Both the position numbers and the translations under genes were made by a program. A DNA stretch of 42,533 bases from Polaromonas sp. YR568. GTDB lineage: Bacteria; Pseudomonadota; Gammaproteobacteria; Burkholderiales; Burkholderiaceae_C. Below are positions 23,838 to 32,137 of this stretch, one piece after another. The stretch is from positions 1 to 42,533 of the forward strand of contig NZ_FPBM01000017.1 of assembly GCF_900116715.1 (NCBI RefSeq), given 5' to 3'. Numbering within the stretch: position 1 is the stretch's first letter; every line of letters starts with the position of its first letter. The notes below the pieces were generated by a model. It saw nothing but the letters and a program-made list of their open reading frames with translations. It was not told the origin of the DNA and ran no database searches.

Positions 23838-25820
23838 ATGTCTTTTAACGAACAATTTGACCAGCACGGCGCATGGCGGCGCGAATTTGCACTGCGCCTG
23901 AAGCTGCTTGCCGAGTGGATGAAAGATCACGACTTGCTTGATGCGGCAGTCGAGGAGCGTCTGCAGCGGCTTGAGTCCCAGGTGCGTTCCGACAAAGTCA
24001 TGGTGGCTTTTGTTGCCGAATTTTCGCGCGGCAAGTCCGAGCTGATCAATGCGATCTTTTTTGCCGGCTACGGCCGCCGCATCATGCCGGCCAGCGCCGG
24101 CCGCACGACCATGTGCCCGACAGAGCTGGGTTACGACGCGGACGTGCCGCCTTGCCTGCGCCTGCTTCCCATCGAAACGCGCCTGCAAAAGCAGGCACTG
24201 ATGGAATGGCGCGCAGTGCCCGAGAAATGGACGCGCCTGGACCTGGACGTCAACGACCCGGCGCAACTGGCGCAGGCGCTTGAAAAGGTAGCTGAAGTCC
24301 GGCACGTCACCAAAGACGAAGCCCGTGCGCTTGGTTTCTGGCATGACAACAGCCCAGAAGACAACCCGCTGACCGGCGCCGACGGTCTGGTCGAGGTGCC
24401 CAAGTGGCGCCATGCACTCATCAACATCGCGCACCCCTTGCTCAAGCAGGGCCTGGTCATCCTCGACACGCCCGGCCTGAACGCGATCGGCGCGGAGCCT
24501 GAGCTGACCGTCAGCCTGATCCCGCAGGCGCATGCGGTGGTGTTCATTCTGGCCGCCGATACCGGCGTCACCAAGTCCGACCTGTCGATCTGGCGCGAGC
24601 ACCTGATCACCGATGGCGACGGCACGGATGCGCGCCTGGTGGTTTTGAACAAGATAGACACCCTGTGGGACTCCCTGAGCACGCCGGAGCAGATACAGGC
24701 ACAAATCGACAAGCAGCGCGCCACCTCTGCCGAGATTCTCGGCCTGCCTGAAAGCCAGGTCATTCCCGTTTCTGCCCAGAAGGGCCTGGTGGCCAAGGTC
24801 ACTCGCGACAAGAAGCTGCTGGAAGCCAGTCACTTGCCGGCGCTTGAGCTTGCGCTCGGGCAAGGCGTCATGGGCCAGCGCCAGAAAATTTTGCGTACGG
24901 CGGTGGCCGGCGGTATTGGCGAGCTCAGGACGGAAGCCGGACGTGCCATGCATATCCGCCGGCGCGACCTGGCCGAGCAGATGATCGAGCTGCGCGGTTT
25001 GCGGGGCAAGAATATCTCCGTGATCAAGCACATGCGCAGCCGCATCGAGCAAGAACAGTCCGAATTCGACACCAGCGGCGCGAAGATTCAGGCGGTGCGC
25101 TCGGTTCATCTCAAGCTCCTGCGCGAAGTATTCAACCTGCTCAGCACGCCGACCCTGAAAGCCGAACTGGCGGAGTTGACGAATGCGCTGAAACAGCCGG
25201 GCATCAAGCTGGGCGTCAAAAAGGCCTATGGCCAGACTTTCTCGCGCCTGCGCGAGGGCTTGCAAAAAACCCAGATCCTCAGCGGCGAAATCCAGTCCAT
25301 GCTGACGGCTTCTTTCCGCCAGCTCAATGCGGAGTTCAGTTTTTCGCTGCAGGCGCCCAAAGAGCCTGAGCTGGTTCGCTACGAACACGACCTGGAATTG
25401 ATAGAGCGCAGCCACCTCCAGTACCTGGGTGTCGGCAATGTGCTCAAGCTTTCACAACCCGAATTCTCCGAGCGTCTGGTGCGCGCGCTGGCGACGCGCC
25501 TGCGTGTGGTCTACGAAACCGCCCTTGGCGAAGTAGAGCTCTGGAACAAGTCGGCGGCATCGCAACTGGATGCGCAGCTGCGCGAGCGGCGCCGCAATTT
25601 CGGGCGCAGGCTGGAGGCCATTGAGCGCATTCAGCAAGCCGCATCGGGGCTGGACGAGCGTATCGCCGAGATCGACCAGCAGGAGAGCGTGCTCAATGAG
25701 CTGGATACCAAGCTCACCGAGTTGACCGCGCACCTGATGGGTGGCCCTTCAGCGCAGGACAACGCGCAGAGCGCCAGCAAGGCTGCCGCTGAAGCCGCGG
25801 CCCTGCCCGAGGCCGCCTGA
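23838..25820 (+). CDS. Dynamin-like large GTPase
   Basis: The 660-residue protein starts at ATG 23838 (MSFNEQFDQHG). The motifs are a P-loop AEFSRGKSELINAI at 60-73 (dynamin type, with Arg before GKS), a switch region RTTMCPTELG near 88-97, LDTPGLNAIG near 208 and LNKIDTLW near 270. The rest is long amphipathic helices with a coiled-coil-like C-terminus, as in bacterial dynamin-like proteins that remodel membranes. No transmembrane helix is obvious. It lies between mutM and mutY on the same strand; this position recurs in related genomes as far as I recall, but no functional link to repair is known to me. The last 20 residues are Ala/Ser-rich. Confidence 0.88.
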   Translation: MSFNEQFDQHGAWRREFALRLKLLAEWMKDHDLLDAAVEERLQRLESQVRSDKVMVAFVAEFSRGKSELINAIFFAGYGRRIMPASAGRTTMCPTELGYDADVPPCLRLLPIETRLQKQALMEWRAVPEKWTRLDLDVNDPAQLAQALEKVAEVRHVTKDEARALGFWHDNSPEDNPLTGADGLVEVPKWRHALINIAHPLLKQGLVILDTPGLNAIGAEPELTVSLIPQAHAVVFILAADTGVTKSDLSIWREHLITDGDGTDARLVVLNKIDTLWDSLSTPEQIQAQIDKQRATSAEILGLPESQVIPVSAQKGLVAKVTRDKKLLEASHLPALELALGQGVMGQRQKILRTAVAGGIGELRTEAGRAMHIRRRDLAEQMIELRGLRGKNISVIKHMRSRIEQEQSEFDTSGAKIQAVRSVHLKLLREVFNLLSTPTLKAELAELTNALKQPGIKLGVKKAYGQTFSRLREGLQKTQILSGEIQSMLTASFRQLNAEFSFSLQAPKEPELVRYEHDLELIERSHLQYLGVGNVLKLSQPEFSERLVRALATRLRVVYETALGEVELWNKSAASQLDAQLRERRRNFGRRLEAIERIQQAASGLDERIAEIDQQESVLNELDTKLTELTAHLMGGPSAQDNAQSASKAAAEAAALPEAA

Positions 25821-25882
25821 GCGTTGCCGGCAGGACTCCCAGTTTTCCCGCGTCTTCGTCCTTCCAAGGCGCAGAGCCGGCG

Positions 25883-26956
25883 ATGAAGCAAGCCGCCCCA
25901 CAAACCCTGTCCGGTTTCTCCTCGGAGATCGTCCGCTGGCAAAGCACACACGGGCGCAATACCCTGCCCTGGCAGAACACGCGCGACCCCTATCGTGTGT
26001 GGCTGTCCGAAATCATGCTGCAGCAGACCCAGGTCGCGACGGTTCTCGATTACTACGCCCGCTTTCTTGCGCGCTTTCCCACGGTCGCTGAACTCGCCGC
26101 CGCGAGCGAAGATGAGGTACTCGGTTTGTGGAGCGGGCTGGGCTACTACAGCCGCGCGCGCAACATGCATCGCTGCGCAAAAGATGTCATGGCCCTGCAT
26201 GGAGGGCGCTTTCCAGGCACCGCCGAGCAGTTGCAGACTTTGCCCGGCATAGGCCGCTCAACCGCCGCCGCCATTGCCTCTTTCTGCTTCGCGGAGCGCG
26301 TCGCTATCCTCGACGGCAACGTCAAGCGGGTGCTCACGCGGGTGTTGGCGTTTTCCGCCGACCTTGCGCAAAGCGCCAATGAAAAAGCGCTGTGGAACGA
26401 GGCGACGGAGCTGCTGCCCAGGCGGGATTTGGCCAACGCCATGCCGCGCTACACCCAGGGGCTGATGGACCTGGGCGCGACGATTTGCGCGGGCCGCCAG
26501 CCGCAGTGCCTGCTCTGCCCCGTGCAGAAGCTGTGCAGCGGTTTTGCCGAGGGCGACCCCGGGAAATACCCCGTGAAGACACGCAAGCTCAAGCGCAGTG
26601 CGCAGGGCCTGAGCCTGCTCTGGGCGCAGCGGCCCGACGGTTCGGTGTGGCTTGAAAGACGCCCCGGCCGCGGCGTCTGGGGTGGCCTGTATTGCCTGCC
26701 CGTTTTTGACAGCGACGATGAGTTGAAGGCGGTACTGCCCGCTTCCTTGCAATCGCGGCTTGACCCTTTGCCGCAGTTTGTGCACGTGCTCACGCACAAA
26801 GACTTGTACCTTTCGCCGTGGGTCGCGGGTTTTGGTGCCAGCCAGGCCCTGCCAAAGACCATGGTGTCGGAAGAACGGCCCGGTGCCTGGTTCGGCCCCG
26901 ACGCCTGGCCCGCTTTGGGCCTGCCGGCGCCCATACGCAAGCTGCTTGCCGCCTAG
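25883..26956 (+). CDS. mutY: A/G-specific adenine glycosylase MutY
   Basis: The 357-residue enzyme removes adenine mispaired with 8-oxoguanine. The motifs are SEIMLQQTQVATVLDYY with the catalytic Glu, the helix-hairpin-helix LQTLPGIGRSTAAAIASF, Asp of GLMDLGATIC, and the 4Fe-4S ligands C-x6-C-x2-C-x5-C in CAGRQPQCLLCPVQKLC. A C-terminal NUDIX-like 8-oxoG recognition domain follows (about 230-350). It lies 62 bases downstream of the dynamin-like gene and converges on rapZ with an 11-base gap. Confidence 0.97.
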   Translation: MKQAAPQTLSGFSSEIVRWQSTHGRNTLPWQNTRDPYRVWLSEIMLQQTQVATVLDYYARFLARFPTVAELAAASEDEVLGLWSGLGYYSRARNMHRCAKDVMALHGGRFPGTAEQLQTLPGIGRSTAAAIASFCFAERVAILDGNVKRVLTRVLAFSADLAQSANEKALWNEATELLPRRDLANAMPRYTQGLMDLGATICAGRQPQCLLCPVQKLCSGFAEGDPGKYPVKTRKLKRSAQGLSLLWAQRPDGSVWLERRPGRGVWGGLYCLPVFDSDDELKAVLPASLQSRLDPLPQFVHVLTHKDLYLSPWVAGFGASQALPKTMVSEERPGAWFGPDAWPALGLPAPIRKLLAA

Positions 26957-26967
26957 GCTCCGGGCGG

Positions 26968-27834
26968 TTAGCCGGCGTCCAGTTCGCGGTGCCGCTTCAG
27001 CGTGCGCCAGTGGGGGCTGAAAGCAGCCGCAAGTTGTTCAACCAGGTAAACCGAGCGGTGCTGGCCGCCGGTGCATCCGATGGCGACCGTCACGTAGCTG
27101 CGGTGATCGCGCACCAGCGCATTCAGCCAGTGGTTGAGAAACTGCTCGATGTGCCTGAACATGTCGCCGACCTCGGAGTGCGCTTTGAGGTAGTTGGCTA
27201 CGGGCTCATCCAGCCCCGTCAATTGGCGCAGGCCGGACTCGTAGTGCGGGTTGGGCAGCATGCGCACATCGAAGACGTAGTCGGCGTCCAGGGGTACGCC
27301 CCGCTTGAACGCGAAGGACTCGAACACCAGTGTTAGCTGCGTGATGGGCGCGGAAATCAGCGATTTCACGTAGCCCTGCAGCTGCGAGGACCGGATCATG
27401 CTGGTATCGAGCACATGGGCCTGCTCGCGCATTTCGCCGAGCAGCTCGCGCTCCAGCTCGATGGCGTCGACCAGCGCGCGGTGCTGGTCGGAGGCATCGA
27501 TGCGCGACAAGGGGTGCAGCCGGCGCGTTTCCGAAAAACGGCGCACCAGGGTTTCCGTGTTGGCATCCAGGAAAAGCGACTGCACCACCACGCCTGAATC
27601 GCGCAACTGCCGCAGCTGCTGGGGAACGAGGGGCAGCGAGGTCGCGCTTCGCACATCCATCGCAATCGCTACCTTGGAGGCGCCATGTTGCTGCTCCAGT
27701 GCGACGAAGGGAGTCAGCAGTTCGGGGGGGAGGTTGTCGACGCAGTAATAGCCGGCATCCTCCAGCGCATGCAGGGCCACGGATTTACCGGAACCGGACA
27801 TGCCGGTGATGAGGACCATCTCCAGGCTTGCCAT
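26968..27834 (-). CDS. rapZ: RNase adapter protein RapZ
   Basis: The 288-residue protein has a Walker A loop GMSGSGKSVALHALEDAGYY at the N-terminus, followed by CVDNLPPELL, FLDANTETLVRRFSETRR, and the C-terminal block IGCTGGQHRSVYLVEQLA that binds GlcN6P/RNA in E. coli RapZ. In E. coli it guides RNase E to the GlmZ sRNA; whether that circuit exists here is not shown. The start is ATG 27834, which shares its A with the recN stop (TGATG); GTG 27837 is the alternative. The overlap points to translational coupling with recN. Confidence 0.95.
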   Translation of the reverse strand: MASLEMVLITGMSGSGKSVALHALEDAGYYCVDNLPPELLTPFVALEQQHGASKVAIAMDVRSATSLPLVPQQLRQLRDSGVVVQSLFLDANTETLVRRFSETRRLHPLSRIDASDQHRALVDAIELERELLGEMREQAHVLDTSMIRSSQLQGYVKSLISAPITQLTLVFESFAFKRGVPLDADYVFDVRMLPNPHYESGLRQLTGLDEPVANYLKAHSEVGDMFRHIEQFLNHWLNALVRDHRSYVTVAIGCTGGQHRSVYLVEQLAAAFSPHWRTLKRHRELDAG

Positions 27835-29477
27835 CACTCGCCCAGCATTTCCTTGGCGTGCGCCAGTGTGGTGCCCGAGAGCCGCTCGCCGCCTAGCATA
27901 CGGGCTACTTCAGCCACGCGCTGCTCTCCATTGACATGGTCTACTGTGCTGAGTGTGGCGCCGTTTTCGGCCCGTTTGGCGACCACAAGGTGCTGGTCGG
28001 CGCACGCCGCCACCTGGGGTAAGTGAGTCACCGCCATGACCTGGCGGTCTTTGCCCAGCTGTTTCATCAGGCGGCCGACGGTCTCTGCAACCGCGCCTCC
28101 AACACCCGAATCGACCTCGTCGAATATGAGTGTCTGCGCCTGCCCCAGCTGGCTGGTGGTGACTGCAATGGCCAATGCAATGCGCGACAGCTCGCCGCCG
28201 GAGGCGACTTTGCCTACAGGCCGTGGTGTGCTGCCGCTGTGGCCTGCCACCAGGAATTCGGCTTGCTCAAGCCCATGCTGGGCCGGTTGTTCAAGTTTGC
28301 TCAGGGCAACGTCGAATTTTCCGCCCTGCATGCCCAGGCCTTGCATGGCCTGGGTAATGGCCTTGGCAAGCTTGGGTGCGGCCTTGCCGCGCGACCTGGA
28401 TATCTGGCCGGCTTCTTCAAGGTAGGCTGACTTTGCCTGGTTCTCGTTTCTTTCCAGTTGCGCCAGGTCAGCCGCCTCGTCGAGTTTTTGCAGCTCTGCC
28501 AGCCAGGATGCAAGCAACTCGGGCAGTTCTGCCGGTGTGCGTTTGTAGCGGCGAGCCAGGCTGACCCACAGGGAAAGACGCTCGTCCAGTTCCGCCAGGC
28601 GCTGGGGTTCCAGTTCGGCGTGCCTGGCGTAGCCGTTCAGCGAATGGACTGCGTCTTCCATCTGGGCCATGGCGCTGTTCAGCACTTCGACGATTCCCTT
28701 GAATTCGGGCTCGATGTGCTCCTGGCTTTGCAGTGAAGTGATGGCTCGTCCCAGCAATGCGGTGCCGTTTTCGTCGGCGTCCTGCAATGCGTCGACGGCG
28801 GTTTGCACGGCATCGCGCAAGGCTTGCGCATTGGACAGGCGTCCGTGCTGGGCATTGAGTTCGTCCCACTCGTCAGCACCGGGCGCCAGCTTGTTCAGCT
28901 CGCCGATCTGCCAGGAGAGGCGCTCGCGTTCGCGTTGCAGGTTGTCTTGCGCATCGCGCGCGTCGCTGAGGGTTTTTTGGGCCAGGCGCCACTGCTGCCA
29001 GAGGCGGGACAGCTCCGCGGTGGAGACGTCTGCATAGGAATCAAGCAGGCCGCGCACCGCATCGGGCCGCGTCAGGCTCTGCCAGGCGTGCTGGCCATGA
29101 ATATCCACCAGCTGATCGGCGATCTCCTTGAGCTGGCCTGCGGTCGCTGCGCTGCCGTTGATCCAGGCGCGGCTTTTGCCTTGCGCATCAATGGTTCTGC
29201 GCAGCAACAAGGTATCGCCGCTGTCGAAACCGGCTTGTTCCAGCCAGGGGGCCAGGCCTGCCGGGCTGTCGAATTCCGCGCTGATTTCACAACGCGCAGC
29301 ACCCTCGCGCACCACGCCGGCGTCGGCACGGGCCCCCAGGGCGAGCTGAAGGGCGTCAATCAGGATGGACTTGCCTGCCCCGGTTTCCCCCGTGAGCACC
29401 GTGAATCCGCTGGACAAGTCCAGTTCGAGTTCATGGACGATCACAAAATCGCGAAGTGAAATGCTTTTTAGGCTCAT
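27834..29477 (-). CDS. recN: DNA repair protein RecN
   Basis: The 547-residue SMC-like ATPase helps repair double-strand breaks. It has the N-terminal Walker A GETGAGKSILIDALQLALG, long coiled coils in the middle (about 160-350), the ABC signature VASGGELSRIALAIAV and Walker B TLIFDEVDSGVGG, and the HLPQVAACADQHLVV end region. It lies 18 bases downstream of nadK and overlaps rapZ, so the three probably form one operon. No LexA-like box was recognised upstream of nadK. Confidence 0.96.
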   Translation of the reverse strand: MSLKSISLRDFVIVHELELDLSSGFTVLTGETGAGKSILIDALQLALGARADAGVVREGAARCEISAEFDSPAGLAPWLEQAGFDSGDTLLLRRTIDAQGKSRAWINGSAATAGQLKEIADQLVDIHGQHAWQSLTRPDAVRGLLDSYADVSTAELSRLWQQWRLAQKTLSDARDAQDNLQRERERLSWQIGELNKLAPGADEWDELNAQHGRLSNAQALRDAVQTAVDALQDADENGTALLGRAITSLQSQEHIEPEFKGIVEVLNSAMAQMEDAVHSLNGYARHAELEPQRLAELDERLSLWVSLARRYKRTPAELPELLASWLAELQKLDEAADLAQLERNENQAKSAYLEEAGQISRSRGKAAPKLAKAITQAMQGLGMQGGKFDVALSKLEQPAQHGLEQAEFLVAGHSGSTPRPVGKVASGGELSRIALAIAVTTSQLGQAQTLIFDEVDSGVGGAVAETVGRLMKQLGKDRQVMAVTHLPQVAACADQHLVVAKRAENGATLSTVDHVNGEQRVAEVARMLGGERLSGTTLAHAKEMLGE

Positions 29478-29495
29478 AACTTGGATCCGGGCCGT

Positions 29496-30371
29496 TCAGG
29501 CCCCGCCTTCATTCCAGTGAAGCTTTTTACGCAGCGTATCGAAATAGCTCCAGCCCTTGGGGTGCAGGAAGCGCATCTGGTGTTCCGAGCGCCGCACAGT
29601 AATACGGTCGCCGTGCAGCAGGCTGGCCAGGGATTGCATGTCGAAGTTGGCACTGGCGTCCCGGCCCGCCACCACTTCAATCGTGATTTCCCCGGAGTCC
29701 GACAGCACGATGGGCCTGTTGGAGAGGGTATGCGGGGCAATGGGCGCCAGCACCCATCCTGCGATGGAGGGATGCAGCAGTGGGCCGCCGGCAGAGAGCG
29801 CATAAGCGGTGGAGCCGGTCGGCGAGGCGATGATCAGGCCGTCCGCGCGCTGGTTCGCCACAAAACGGCCGTCTACCTCGACACGAAGCTCCACCATGCC
29901 GGCAGTTGCGCCGCGGTTGACGACAACATCATTCATGGCGGTGGCGCTGAAGACGCAGCGGCCGTCCCGCACCACCTTGGCCTGCATCATCCAGCGGCGG
30001 TCTTCCTCGTATTCGCCGCGCAGCATGGGGATGAGCGTGTTCTGGTAGTCCTCAAAGGCAATATCGGTAATGAAGCCCAGCCGGCCCTGGTTGATGCCCA
30101 CGAGGGGGATGCCGAATTGGGCCAGCAGCCTGCCTATACCCAGCATGGTGCCGTCGCCGCCGACCACCAGGGCCAGGTCGCAATGGGCGCCGATGCCGGC
30201 CGCGTCAAGGGTCGGAAACTGCGTCAGTCCGGTATTGCTGGCGGTGTCCTGCTCGATCGCCACATCGCAGCCCTGGGTGCCCAGGAACAGCGCGATATCC
30301 TCCAGTGCCGACCGGGAACCTTGTGCGTGGTACTTGCCGATCAGTGCGACATGGCGGAATTGCGACTTCAT
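29496..30371 (-). CDS. nadK: NAD kinase
   Basis: The 291-residue enzyme phosphorylates NAD to NADP. The motifs are GGDGTMLGIGRLLAQFGIPL with the catalytic Asp, then VGINQGRLGFITDI, NDVVVNRG, and DGLIIASPTGSTAYALSAGGP. The start is ATG 30371 (MKSQFRHVALIGKY); a TTG at 30377 would add only two residues. It is head-to-head with hrcA, with just 49 bases between the start codons, so the two promoters must overlap. Confidence 0.97.
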   Translation of the reverse strand: MKSQFRHVALIGKYHAQGSRSALEDIALFLGTQGCDVAIEQDTASNTGLTQFPTLDAAGIGAHCDLALVVGGDGTMLGIGRLLAQFGIPLVGINQGRLGFITDIAFEDYQNTLIPMLRGEYEEDRRWMMQAKVVRDGRCVFSATAMNDVVVNRGATAGMVELRVEVDGRFVANQRADGLIIASPTGSTAYALSAGGPLLHPSIAGWVLAPIAPHTLSNRPIVLSDSGEITIEVVAGRDASANFDMQSLASLLHGDRITVRRSEHQMRFLHPKGWSYFDTLRKKLHWNEGGA

Positions 30372-30392
30372 CGGCAAATTACATCACAACAC

Positions 30393-30420
30393 GGTGACCG
30401 AAGCTTCGTAGAATGTCACC
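30393..30420. promoter_or_regulatory. Nested inverted repeats and possible -10 box between nadK and hrcA
   Basis: GGTGAC (30393-30398) and GTCACC (30415-30420) are inverted arms enclosing a perfect 10-bp palindrome CGAAGCTTCG (30399-30408) and a TAGAAT (30409-30414). It is not a CIRCE element, since the TTAGCACTC arms are absent. TAGAAT lies six bases before the hrcA ATG, so it could be a -10 box of a leaderless transcript. Confidence 0.4.
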
Positions 30421-31440
30421 ATGCTTGATGATCGTGCCCGGTTGCTGCTCAAAGCGCTGGTTGAACGCTATATCGCCGACGGCCAGCCGGTGGGCTCACG
30501 CACGCTGTCGAAAGCCTCGGGGCTTGAACTGTCTCCCGCCACCATCCGCAATGTGATGAGCGACCTGGAAGAGCTGGGCCTGATTGTCAGCCCCCACACC
30601 TCGGCGGGCCGCATACCCACTGCGCGGGGCTACCGGCTCTTCGTCGACACCATGCTGACCACGCAGCGCGACCCCTTCACCGGGCCAGGCCAGATCAGCG
30701 CCCCCCGCTTGGCGCCCGACCAGCCGCAAAAGGTGCTCAGCAGCGCGGCGCATATGCTGTCAAGCCTGTCGCAGTTCGTCGGCGTGGTCATGGCGCCGCG
30801 GCGCACTTCGGTGTTTCGCCATATCGAATTTTTGCGGCTGTCCGAAAAGCGTTTTCTGGTGATCATCGTCTCGCCCGACGGTGACGTGCAGAACCGTGTC
30901 ATCTTCACCGAGGCCGATTACACGCAATCCCAACTGGTGGAAGCGGCCAACTTCCTGAATTCGCATTACGCCGGTATGGCCATTGAAGAGGTGCGTGAGC
31001 GCCTGCAGAACGAAGTGGAAGCGCTCAGAGGCGAAATCGCCGCACTGATGCAGGCGGCCGTCAAGGTCAGCTCCGAAGCCATCGAGTCGCGGGATGAGGT
31101 CGTGATTTCCGGTGAGCGAAACCTGCTGGCTGTCAGCGATTTCTCCGGCGACATGGGCAATCTGCGCAAGCTGTTCGACCTTTTCGAACAAAAAGCGCAG
31201 CTGATGCGCCTGCTCGACGTCTCAAGCCGCGCCGAGGGCGTGCGGATTTACATCGGCGGGGAAAGCCAGGTCATCCCCTACCAGGAACTGTCGGTGGTGA
31301 CCGCTCCCTACGAGGTTGATGGACAGGTCGTGGGCACGCTGGGCGTGATCGGCCCCATGCGCATGCCCTACGAAAAAATGATCCAGATTGTCGACATCAC
31401 CTCCAAACTGGTCAGCACCGCCCTCAGCCATAGCAAGTAG
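30421..31440 (+). CDS. hrcA: Heat-inducible transcription repressor HrcA
   Basis: A 339-residue protein. The N-terminal winged helix (MLDDRARLLLKALVERYIAD, then GQPVGSRTLSK and LSPATIRNVMSDLEELG) is followed by the HrcA GAF-like domain with the inserted dimerising segment; the typical SPHTSAGRIPTARGYRLFVD and the C-terminal YEKMIQIVDITSKLVS are present. HrcA represses groE/dnaK-type genes through CIRCE sites. No Shine-Dalgarno sequence is seen before the ATG. It is divergent from nadK and followed by two tRNA genes. Confidence 0.96.
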   Translation: MLDDRARLLLKALVERYIADGQPVGSRTLSKASGLELSPATIRNVMSDLEELGLIVSPHTSAGRIPTARGYRLFVDTMLTTQRDPFTGPGQISAPRLAPDQPQKVLSSAAHMLSSLSQFVGVVMAPRRTSVFRHIEFLRLSEKRFLVIIVSPDGDVQNRVIFTEADYTQSQLVEAANFLNSHYAGMAIEEVRERLQNEVEALRGEIAALMQAAVKVSSEAIESRDEVVISGERNLLAVSDFSGDMGNLRKLFDLFEQKAQLMRLLDVSSRAEGVRIYIGGESQVIPYQELSVVTAPYEVDGQVVGTLGVIGPMRMPYEKMIQIVDITSKLVSTALSHSK

Positions 31441-31464
31441 GCCCTTACAATTGCCCTCTTGTGT

Positions 31465-31541
31465 GGGGCGTTAGCTCAGTTGGTTAGAGCAGAGGACTCA
31501 TAATCCTTTGGTCGAGTGTTCAAGTCACTCACGCCCTACCA
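31465..31541 (+). tRNA. tRNA with CAT anticodon, probably tRNA-Ile2 (lysidine type)
   Basis: A 77-base cloverleaf with encoded CCA; acceptor GGGGCGT with ACGCCCT (G1-T72 wobble), anticodon loop CTCATAA. It is not an initiator, as it lacks the C1xA72 mismatch and the three G:C anticodon pairs. The variable loop and T-arm (TTTGGTCGAGTGTTCAAGTC) resemble E. coli tRNA-Ile2 more than elongator Met, so Ile2 read as AUA after lysidine modification is favoured. Elongator Met remains possible. Confidence 0.85.
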
Positions 31542-31568
31542 TTTAAATAAGCTATAATTTGAGGCTTA

Positions 31569-31645
31569 GCGGCTGTAGCTCAGTTGGATAGAGTACTTGG
31601 CTACGAACCAAGGGGTCGTGGGTTCAATTCCTGCCAGCCGCACCA
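31569..31645 (+). tRNA. tRNA-Arg (anticodon ACG)
   Basis: A 77-base cloverleaf with encoded CCA. The acceptor GCGGCTG pairs with CAGCCGC, the discriminator is A, and the anticodon stem CTTGG/CCAAG with loop CTACGAA gives ACG (A34 becomes inosine through TadA). A TATAAT at 31553-31558 lies ten bases upstream but lacks a good -35, so the tRNA may instead be processed from a transcript shared with the tRNA 27 bases upstream. Confidence 0.96.
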
Positions 31646-31661
31646 CTTTTAAAGTGATTTA

Positions 31662-31700
31662 AATAGCCTAGAGGCGTAAGCCTCTAGGCTATTTTTCTTT
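31662..31700 (+). terminator. Intrinsic terminator after the tRNA pair
   Basis: A 14-bp perfect stem (31662-31675 with 31680-31693), a GTAA tetraloop and a T-rich tail (TTTTTCTTT overlapping the stem end). It starts 17 bases after tRNA-Arg. Confidence 0.92.
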
Positions 31701-31838
31701 CCGGAAGGGCTTTTAGGCCCCGCTTCCTGGCATTTCCTAAAGCGCGATAGTGGTTTTTCCTAGGGCCACATCGCCTCGGGCGGGCTGTACGCTCATCGGA
31801 GGCTACGCTATTCTTGAAGCTTCTTCCGGAGGAGAGAC

Positions 31839-32093
31839 ATGGATTCATCGAATGTCGAGGACCACGGCGAGTGGCTCAGTTTTGGCTTGACGCACGCGGG
31901 AAAGACCATCCCGGTCAGGATTTCCCGTGAGGCGATGGAAGAGTTCTTCGGGGCTGCGTCAGGGCCGGATTCCCTGAAAAAAGCCTATGAACTGGATGCC
32001 GAAATGATTCACGCCCGGGCCGTCGATCTGGTCGTGGCGGGGGTTGCTTACACGCCGGACAATCCCCTGGTGCTCAAGGTGGAAGATTTCTAG
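31839..32093 (+). CDS. Small protein, possibly DUF1488-like
   Basis: An 84-residue acidic protein without a signal or membrane segment. Features: a strand pair LSFGLTHAGKTIPVRISREA, a helix with MEEFFGA, then a helical ELDAEMIHARAVDLV and a C-terminal LVLKVEDF. This order (strands, IS/VS-EAL helix, a helix that begins IxxxA, a terminal strand) is what I recall for DUF1488 proteins, but the match is from memory. ATG 31839 has a strong GGAGGAGAG ribosome site six bases upstream. It is followed by greB after 44 bases and may be co-transcribed. Function unknown. Confidence 0.7.
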   Translation: MDSSNVEDHGEWLSFGLTHAGKTIPVRISREAMEEFFGAASGPDSLKKAYELDAEMIHARAVDLVVAGVAYTPDNPLVLKVEDF

Positions 32094-32137
32094 AAGCATT
32101 CACGGCCGGCAGCCATGAATGCTATGGTGGCCGGAGC

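Noticed and set aside
22893..25415. 840-residue minus-strand frame opposite mutM and the dynamin-like gene
   Set aside because: It covers two well-supported plus-strand genes and has shadow composition. Its length reflects GC bias.
30393..30420. CIRCE element for HrcA autoregulation
   Set aside because: The arms are GGTGAC/GTCACC, not TTAGCACTC/GAGTGCTAA, and the spacing differs.
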